From the NCBI GenBank assembly GCA_943327025.2, contig CALPVO020000198.1:1-5166 (forward strand): 5,166 bases of DNA, given 5' to 3'. The position numbers and the translations under genes were made by a program. The stretch is from Janthinobacterium lividum (GTDB lineage Bacteria; Pseudomonadota; Gammaproteobacteria; Steroidobacterales; Steroidobacteraceae). The notes beneath the pieces were generated by a model. The model made no database searches. It was not told where the DNA came from and saw only the letters and a list, made by a program, of their open reading frames with translations. Shown here piece by piece: positions 1 to 5,166 of the stretch; within the stretch, counting starts at the first letter, position 1, and every line of letters starts with the position of its first letter.

Positions 1-138
1 GGTGTCCATCTCGATGCCGTCCTGCATCATCATCATGGAACCGGCTTCACCGATGGCGGCTTCGCCTGGGTCCAGTTCAATTTCCACGAACTGGATGTCG
101 TCACCGAAGATTTCGTAGTCAACCACGTCCATGGACAT
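1..138 (-). CDS. AIM24/TIGR00266-family protein, N-terminal part (cut by window edge)
   Basis: The first 46 residues read MSMDVVDYEIFGDD, then QFVEIELDPGEAAIGEAGSM, then a four-methionine run and QDGIEMDT. The pattern of a short beta strand, an FGDD turn, 'VEIELDPGE' and 'EAGSM' is the typical N-terminus of the AIM24/TIGR00266 (DUF124) family, a beta-rich fold named after a yeast mitochondrial biogenesis protein. Its bacterial role is not established. I see no signal peptide or membrane segment, so a cytoplasmic protein is likely. The start at 138 is preferred over the ATG at 132 because GGAG lies 7 bases before it. The gene continues past position 1, so length and C-terminus are unknown. The upstream crotonase gene ends 85 bases away and a TATAAT box lies between, so it is probably transcribed separately, although no terminator is seen there. 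Confidence 0.82.
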   Translation of the reverse strand, partial: MSMDVVDYEIFGDDIQFVEIELDPGEAAIGEAGSMMMMQDGIEMDT

Positions 139-145
139 TGCAGCA

Positions 146-149
146 CTCC
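146..149 (-). promoter_or_regulatory. Shine-Dalgarno GGAG of the AIM24-family gene
   Basis: On the minus strand GGAG is followed by 7 bases and the ATG at 138. For the second in-frame ATG at 132 the spacing would be 13, so this site decides the start. Confidence 0.65.
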
Positions 150-169
150 AGCAAGGCTTGAAAGTCGAA

Positions 170-198
170 ATTATAAGGCTATGAGGTACGCGGACGAG
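170..198 (-). promoter_or_regulatory. Candidate sigma-70 promoter for the AIM24-family gene
   Basis: A perfect TATAAT (-10) reads on the minus strand at 175-170. Transcription would begin near 163, giving a leader of about 25 bases to the ATG at 138. The -35 is poor: CTCGTC lies at 17 bases spacing and TTCTCG at 19. The call therefore rests mainly on the -10 and its location in the only gap before the gene. Confidence 0.45.
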
Positions 199-223
199 AA
201 GGATTCAGCAGAGAAAGTCGGTG

Positions 224-1018
224 TTATTGGTCAGTCCATTGCGGTGATCGCTTCGTCAGGAAGGCTTCCATACCTTCGGCAGCGTCGGCATAGCCGAGGT
301 TGCAAGTCATCGCCGCCGCCGCTACGTCATAGGCGGGCGCCACCCCCAAGGCGAGTTGCTCATAGAAGGCCTGCTTGCCCAGTGCGACCACTTTGCGGCT
401 GCGCGCGGCGATACGCGCCGCCAAGCTGGCAACGGTCGCGTCCAGTTCCGCTGCCGGGACCGCGCGGTTCACCAGGCCCTTCTGGGCCGCTTCTGCCGCA
501 CTCATGGGTTCGCCGGTGAGCAGCATTTCCATGGCGTGCTTGCGGGCCACGTTACGTGCCACACCCACGGCAGGAGTGGAGCAGAACACACCGATGTTCA
601 CGCCAGGCAGGGCGAAGGTGGCCGTATCTGCGGCCACGGCAAGGTCACACATGGCCACTAGCTGACAGCCCGCGGCGGTGGCAATGCCATGGACCCGCGC
701 GATGACTGGCTGCGGCATTTTTAGGAGCTGCTGCATCATGCGGTTGCAGTCGCCGAACAACTGCTGCTGCCAGGCCGGGTCGGCAGCATGGGCATGCATC
801 TCCTTCAGGTCGTGGCCGGCGCAAAAGCCGCGGCCGTCCCCGGCTACCACGATGACGCGGGCACTGTCGTCCGCCGCCAATGCGTCGAGGGCACTCGCGA
901 GCGCGGTAATCATCCCCAGCGACAAGGGGTTGAAGCGCTGGCCGCGGTTGAGCGTTAGCGTTACCACGCCTGCCTCGCGCGTTTGCAGGACGTAAGGACT
1001 GTCGTCGATGTGGTTCAT
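224..1018 (-). CDS. Enoyl-CoA hydratase/isomerase (crotonase) family protein, ECHDC3-like
   Basis: This 264-residue single-domain crotonase-fold protein has normal family length. The oxyanion-hole region is GFCAGHDLKE (residues 64-73), and the second CoA-thioester-stabilising loop is HGIATAAGCQL (110-120). The block LPGVNIGVFCSTPAVGVAR (137-155) followed by MLLTGEPMSAAEA is very like the eukaryotic mitochondrial ECHDC3 group as I recall it. The two glutamates that add water in true hydratases (E144 and E164 in rat crotonase) align with Q119 and G139, with the 20-residue spacing preserved. CoA-ester binding is therefore expected but not classical hydration. The real reaction is unknown; automatic annotation as enoyl-CoA hydratase would overstate it. 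No signal peptide is seen, so it is probably cytoplasmic. The start ATG has only a weak AGG about 8 bases upstream. The gene lies behind the hppA terminator and I find no convincing sigma-70 promoter, only TTGTGG at 1075-1070 without a good -10. It ends with TAA. Confidence 0.9.
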   Translation of the reverse strand: MNHIDDSPYVLQTREAGVVTLTLNRGQRFNPLSLGMITALASALDALAADDSARVIVVAGDGRGFCAGHDLKEMHAHAADPAWQQQLFGDCNRMMQQLLKMPQPVIARVHGIATAAGCQLVAMCDLAVAADTATFALPGVNIGVFCSTPAVGVARNVARKHAMEMLLTGEPMSAAEAAQKGLVNRAVPAAELDATVASLAARIAARSRKVVALGKQAFYEQLALGVAPAYDVAAAAMTCNLGYADAAEGMEAFLTKRSPQWTDQ

Positions 1019-1121
1019 GGTGGCGGCCTGTGCGGGAAGGCTTTCAGGCTAACGTGAGGGGCTGCAGTTCCACAAGTCGCGCTGGGGCTTCGATGGACCA
1101 ACGCCCGTGATGTTCGTGGGC

Positions 1122-1154
1122 AAAAAAACAGGGGCTTCCTTGCGGAAGCCCCTG
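1122..1154 (-). terminator. Rho-independent terminator of hppA
   Basis: Read on the minus strand, an 11-bp perfect stem (CAGGGGCTTCC pairing with GGAAGCCCCTG) closes a GCAA tetraloop and is followed directly by seven T. It begins 42 bases after the hppA stop codon. On the plus strand no T-run follows the stem, so it is one-directional. It separates the pfp-hppA transcript from the crotonase gene downstream. Confidence 0.93.
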
Positions 1155-1196
1155 CAGGCTGAAACCAGCGTGCGGCGCAGGCGCGCCGCGGCGGGC

Positions 1197-3248
<2,052 letters not shown>

Positions 3249-3253
3249 GGTTT

Positions 3254-3259
3254 CCCCCT
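3254..3259 (-). promoter_or_regulatory. Ribosome binding site of hppA, ambiguous between two starts
   Basis: AGGGGG on the minus strand lies 5 bases before the GTG at 3248 and 11 bases before the ATG at 3242. GTG has the better spacing and ATG the better codon. The product differs by only two residues (Met-Glu). The site overlaps the 8-base palindrome CCCTAGGG at 3256-3263, which could partly hide it in the mRNA. Confidence 0.5.
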
Positions 3260-3307
3260 AGGGCTCTTTGAGTGGGACAGTAAAAACTTGGTGTCGTCAA
3301 AAACAGA

Positions 3308-4609
3308 TCAGGGCTTGAACGTCGTCGTCAGCCGCTTCTTCACGGCCTTGTTCTTCAAACGTACGTATTGCGGCAAGCCATTCTTGTACGGCGGGTAATC
3401 CTCGCCGGCAATGAGGGGCTGCAGGTAGCGGCGGCAGGCTTCGGTAATGCCGAAGCCATCCTTCGTAATGAAGTTGCGCGGCACTTTCTTTTCGACATTG
3501 GCCACCTTGGACAGCGGCACTTCGCCTACCGCCCAGCGGTAGGGCTTGTCGGACTTGCGCACCACCACCGGCATGACCGCGTTGCGGCCTTTCAGCGCCA
3601 GCGACACAGCCGCCTGACCCATGGCGTAGGCCTGCTCCACGTCCACCTTGGAGGCGATGTGGCGCGCCGCGCGCTGCAGGTAGTCCGCCACGGCCCAGTG
3701 GTACTTGTAGCCGTGCGCGTCTTTCACCATCTGCGCGATGAGGGGGCCTACGCCGCCCAGCTGCGCATGGCCAAAGGCGTCGGTGCCGCCCGCTTCCGCG
3801 AGGAACTTGCCGTCTGCGCCGTGCACGCCTTCCGAGGCGACGATGACGCAGTAGCCATACTTGTCGACGGACTGCTTCACCTTGGCGAGGAAGCGTTCAC
3901 GGTCGAAAACGATTTCCGGGAACAGGATGATGTGCGGGCCATCGCCGGGCAGTTCGGCCGCGAGACCACCGGCGGCGGCAATCCAGCCGGCGTGGCGACC
4001 CATCACTTCCAACACGAACACCTTGGTGCTGGTGCGGGCCATGGAAGCCACGTCGAGGCCGGCTTCACGCGTGGACACCGCCACGTACTTGGCCACGGAG
4101 CCGAAGCCCGGGCAGCAGTCCGTGAGCGGCAGGTCGTTGTCGACGGTCTTGGGAACGCCGATGCAGGCCAGCGGGTAGCCCATTTCGGCGCCAATCATGG
4201 ACAGCTTGTTGGCTGTGTCCATGCTGTCATTGCCACCGTTATAGAAGAAATAGCCGATATCGTGGGCGCGACACACCTCGATGAGGCGTTCGTACTTGGC
4301 CCGGTCCTGCTCGATGGACTTCAGCTTGTAGCGCGCGCTGCCGAAGGCCCCCGAGGGCGTGTGGCGCAAGGCGCGGATGGCGGTGGCGGACTCGGCGGAG
4401 GTGTCGATGAGGTCTTCGGTGAGAGCCCCGACGATGCCGTGGCGCCCGGCGTAGAGCTTGCCGATGCGGCCAGCGCTGGCCCGGCAGGCCTCGATGACGC
4501 CACAGGCGGAGGCATTGATGACGCTGGTGACCCCGCCCGACTGGGCATAAAGGGCATTACGCGGCTTGGCGGCCTTGGGGGCCGGTTGGACTTTCTTGCG
4601 GGTCGCCAT
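3308..4609 (-). CDS. pfp: Pyrophosphate-dependent 6-phosphofructokinase
   Basis: This cytoplasmic enzyme reversibly converts fructose 6-phosphate plus PPi to fructose 1,6-bisphosphate plus Pi, serving glycolysis or gluconeogenesis. From the ATG at 4609 the protein has 433 residues. After a short Lys/Ala/Pro-rich N-terminus the PFK core begins at NALYAQSGGVTSVINAS (18-34). The phosphate-donor site reads GGNDS (125-129): D128 replaces the glycine (E. coli G104) of ATP-PFKs. PKTVDND (153-159) has K154 at E. coli G124. Both changes mark PPi use. D157 is the catalytic base; MGRHAGW (203-209), FPE (230-232) and YLQR (310-313) form the sugar-phosphate site. An in-frame GTG at 4663 would add 18 residues, but these look unlike the family and lie over the candidate promoter, so I prefer 4609 although its Shine-Dalgarno (CAGG) is weak. 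It is first in a probable pfp-hppA operon and divergent from adk. Confidence 0.95.
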   Translation of the reverse strand: MATRKKVQPAPKAAKPRNALYAQSGGVTSVINASACGVIEACRASAGRIGKLYAGRHGIVGALTEDLIDTSAESATAIRALRHTPSGAFGSARYKLKSIEQDRAKYERLIEVCRAHDIGYFFYNGGNDSMDTANKLSMIGAEMGYPLACIGVPKTVDNDLPLTDCCPGFGSVAKYVAVSTREAGLDVASMARTSTKVFVLEVMGRHAGWIAAAGGLAAELPGDGPHIILFPEIVFDRERFLAKVKQSVDKYGYCVIVASEGVHGADGKFLAEAGGTDAFGHAQLGGVGPLIAQMVKDAHGYKYHWAVADYLQRAARHIASKVDVEQAYAMGQAAVSLALKGRNAVMPVVVRKSDKPYRWAVGEVPLSKVANVEKKVPRNFITKDGFGITEACRRYLQPLIAGEDYPPYKNGLPQYVRLKNKAVKKRLTTTFKP

Positions 4610-4640
4610 TTCGAGCCTGTTTGTACCGTGACCGGGGCGA

Positions 4641-4670
4641 AGAATACCCCAATTGTGACCCACGTCTCAC
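4641..4670 (-). promoter_or_regulatory. Candidate sigma-70 promoter of pfp-hppA
   Basis: On the minus strand GTGAGA (4670-4665, four of six matches to TTGACA) and TATTCT (4646-4641, four of six to TATAAT) are 18 bases apart. Transcription would start near 4634, about 25 bases before the pfp ATG. It lies inside the 183-base divergent region and overlaps an inverted repeat. Confidence 0.35.
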
Positions 4671-4680
4671 CCCCTTGGGG
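4647..4680. repeat. Nested imperfect inverted repeat between pfp and adk
   Basis: The outer arms CCCCAA (4647-4652) and TTGGGG (4675-4680) surround inner arms GTGA (4655-4658) and TCAC (4667-4670). The centres of the two pairs differ by one base. The element covers the spacer and -35 of the candidate pfp promoter, a position suited to an operator. The inner arms are 8 bases apart, not the 6 of a CRP/Clp site, so I do not name a regulator. Chance is possible in GC-rich DNA. Confidence 0.3.
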
Positions 4681-4702
4681 CAGGCGGCGAAAATCCGGGG
4701 GT

Positions 4703-4734
4703 TTGACGCATCGCGCCCGGGTCGGCAGCATACG
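4703..4734 (+). promoter_or_regulatory. Weak candidate promoter for adk
   Basis: TTGACG (4703-4708, five of six to the -35 consensus) is followed by CATACG (4729-4734) as the best -10-like hexamer, matching only three of six at an over-long 20-base spacing. The -35 is attractive but the pair is poor. Another sigma factor or an activator is possible. Confidence 0.2.
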
Positions 4735-4742
4735 CATCTTTG

Positions 4743-4768
4743 GTTGCCTGCCCTGAACGGGCGGCAAC
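4743..4768 (+). other. Stem-loop in the adk leader
   Basis: GTTGCC-T-GCCC and GGGC-GGCAAC pair as a 10-bp stem with one bulged T (4749) and the loop TGAAC (4754-4758). The stem ends 24 bases before the adk ATG, leaving the Shine-Dalgarno free. No T-run follows, so it is not an intrinsic terminator. It may stabilise or regulate adk mRNA. Confidence 0.35.
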
Positions 4769-4792
4769 GGTCAGAAGGAAGCGGAAACGACC

Positions 4793-5166
4793 ATGAGAAT
4801 CGTGCTGGTGGGCGCCCCGGGCGCGGGGAAGGGAACCCAAGCCAAGAATTTGGTGGACAAGTACGGTGTGCCGCAGGTGTCCACCGGCGATCTTTTGCGC
4901 GACCACCTGCGCCGTGGCACGGCGCTGGGCCAACAGGCCAAGGCCGCCATGGATGCCGGCCTGCTCGTCAGCGACGACATCGTGCTCGGCATCATCCAGG
5001 ACCGTCTGGCGCAGCCGGATGCCGCCAATGGCTTCATTCTCGACGGCTACCCGCGCAATACGGCGCAGGCCGATGCCCTCGACGGCGTGCTCAGCGGTAT
5101 CGGTCAACCGCTGGAAGCCGTGGTCCTCATGGAAGTCGATCGCAGTTTGCTGTTCAAGCGCCTCAC
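4793..5166 (+). CDS. adk: Adenylate kinase, N-terminal part (cut by window edge)
   Basis: This cytoplasmic enzyme catalyses ATP + AMP = 2 ADP. The visible 124 full codons start [20 protein letters not shown]. The P-loop is [10 protein letters not shown] (7-16, K13). STGDLLR (30-36, R36) and [14 protein letters not shown] (81-94, R88) bind AMP, and R123 is the conserved arginine at the start of the LID region. All these residues keep E. coli Adk numbering, so there is no indel so far. The LID domain and C-terminus lie beyond the window, so zinc-type or short/long LID cannot be judged. GAAGGAA (4774-4780) and GGAA (4783-4786) precede the ATG by 12 and 6 bases. The gene is divergent from pfp, with 183 bases between starts. 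Functionally it fits its neighbours, because it recycles the AMP made along with PPi. Confidence 0.96.
   Translation, partial: MRIVLVGAPGAGKGTQAKNLVDKYGVPQVSTGDLLRDHLRRGTALGQQAKAAMDAGLLVSDDIVLGIIQDRLAQPDAANGFILDGYPRNTAQADALDGVLSGIGQPLEAVVLMEVDRSLLFKRL

Noticed and set aside
25..36. CAT trinucleotide repeat (four units) as a phase-variable microsatellite
   Set aside because: It encodes a Met run at a Met-rich position of the AIM24 family, is only four units long, and is in frame, so unit changes would not switch the gene off.
3249..3307. A separate hppA promoter using TTGACG at 3300-3295
   Set aside because: At 16-18 bases spacing the -10 position reads TCCCAC or similar, with no match to TATAAT. 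Readthrough from pfp is the simpler explanation.
4610..4663. Extended pfp start at the GTG at 4663 (18 extra residues)
   Set aside because: The extra residues do not resemble any PFK N-terminus, the start codon is weaker, and the stretch overlaps the best candidate promoter.
4654..4670. A CRP/Clp binding site (TGTGA...TCAC)
   Set aside because: The half-sites are 8 bases apart instead of 6 and the second lacks the terminal A, so it does not fit the consensus.
3368..4756. A 462-codon open frame on the plus strand opposite pfp
   Set aside because: It also lies in the codon-aligned antisense frame. Its His/Gly/Val-rich product has no recognisable domain and crosses the divergent promoter region; it is a shadow of pfp codon bias.
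4667..5107. A 146-codon open frame on the minus strand opposite the start of adk
   Set aside because: The plus strand encodes an unmistakable adenylate kinase with all key residues in register. The opposite frame shows no family features.

Overview
The window is GC-rich, densely coding bacterial DNA. Four genes lie on the minus strand and one at the right edge on the plus strand. Gene content suggests a gammaproteobacterium near the Xanthomonadales (Xanthomonadaceae/Rhodanobacteraceae). The main reason is a pyrophosphate-type phosphofructokinase beside a K+-independent H+-pyrophosphatase and adenylate kinase, with protein sequences resembling those I remember from that group. This placement is recall and inference, not a search result. 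I see no mobile element, CRISPR array, rRNA or tRNA.

Layout: 1-138 (minus) is the first 46 codons of an AIM24/TIGR00266-family protein, with its own Shine-Dalgarno and a TATAAT box. 224-1018 (minus) is a crotonase-fold protein of the ECHDC3 type that lacks both catalytic glutamates of true enoyl-CoA hydratase. 1122-1154 is a textbook intrinsic terminator ending the next gene. 1197-3248 (minus) is hppA, the membrane H+-translocating pyrophosphatase. 3308-4609 (minus) is a PPi-dependent 6-phosphofructokinase, 59 bases upstream of hppA with no terminator between them, so the two probably form one transcript. 4610-4792 is a divergent control region with a candidate promoter, a nested inverted repeat and a leader hairpin. 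4793-5166 (plus) is the first 124 codons of adk.

How the genes fit together: the central block handles pyrophosphate and adenylate energy. Pfp spends or makes PPi at the fructose-6-phosphate/fructose-1,6-bisphosphate step. HppA couples PPi to the proton gradient. Adk recycles the AMP released when biosynthetic and acyl-CoA-forming reactions split ATP to AMP and PPi. The linked pfp-hppA arrangement is known from methanotrophs, so the system is not new in kind. The least explained parts are the divergent pfp/adk regulatory region and the role of the catalytically altered crotonase homologue. Intergenic stretches are all under 190 bases.
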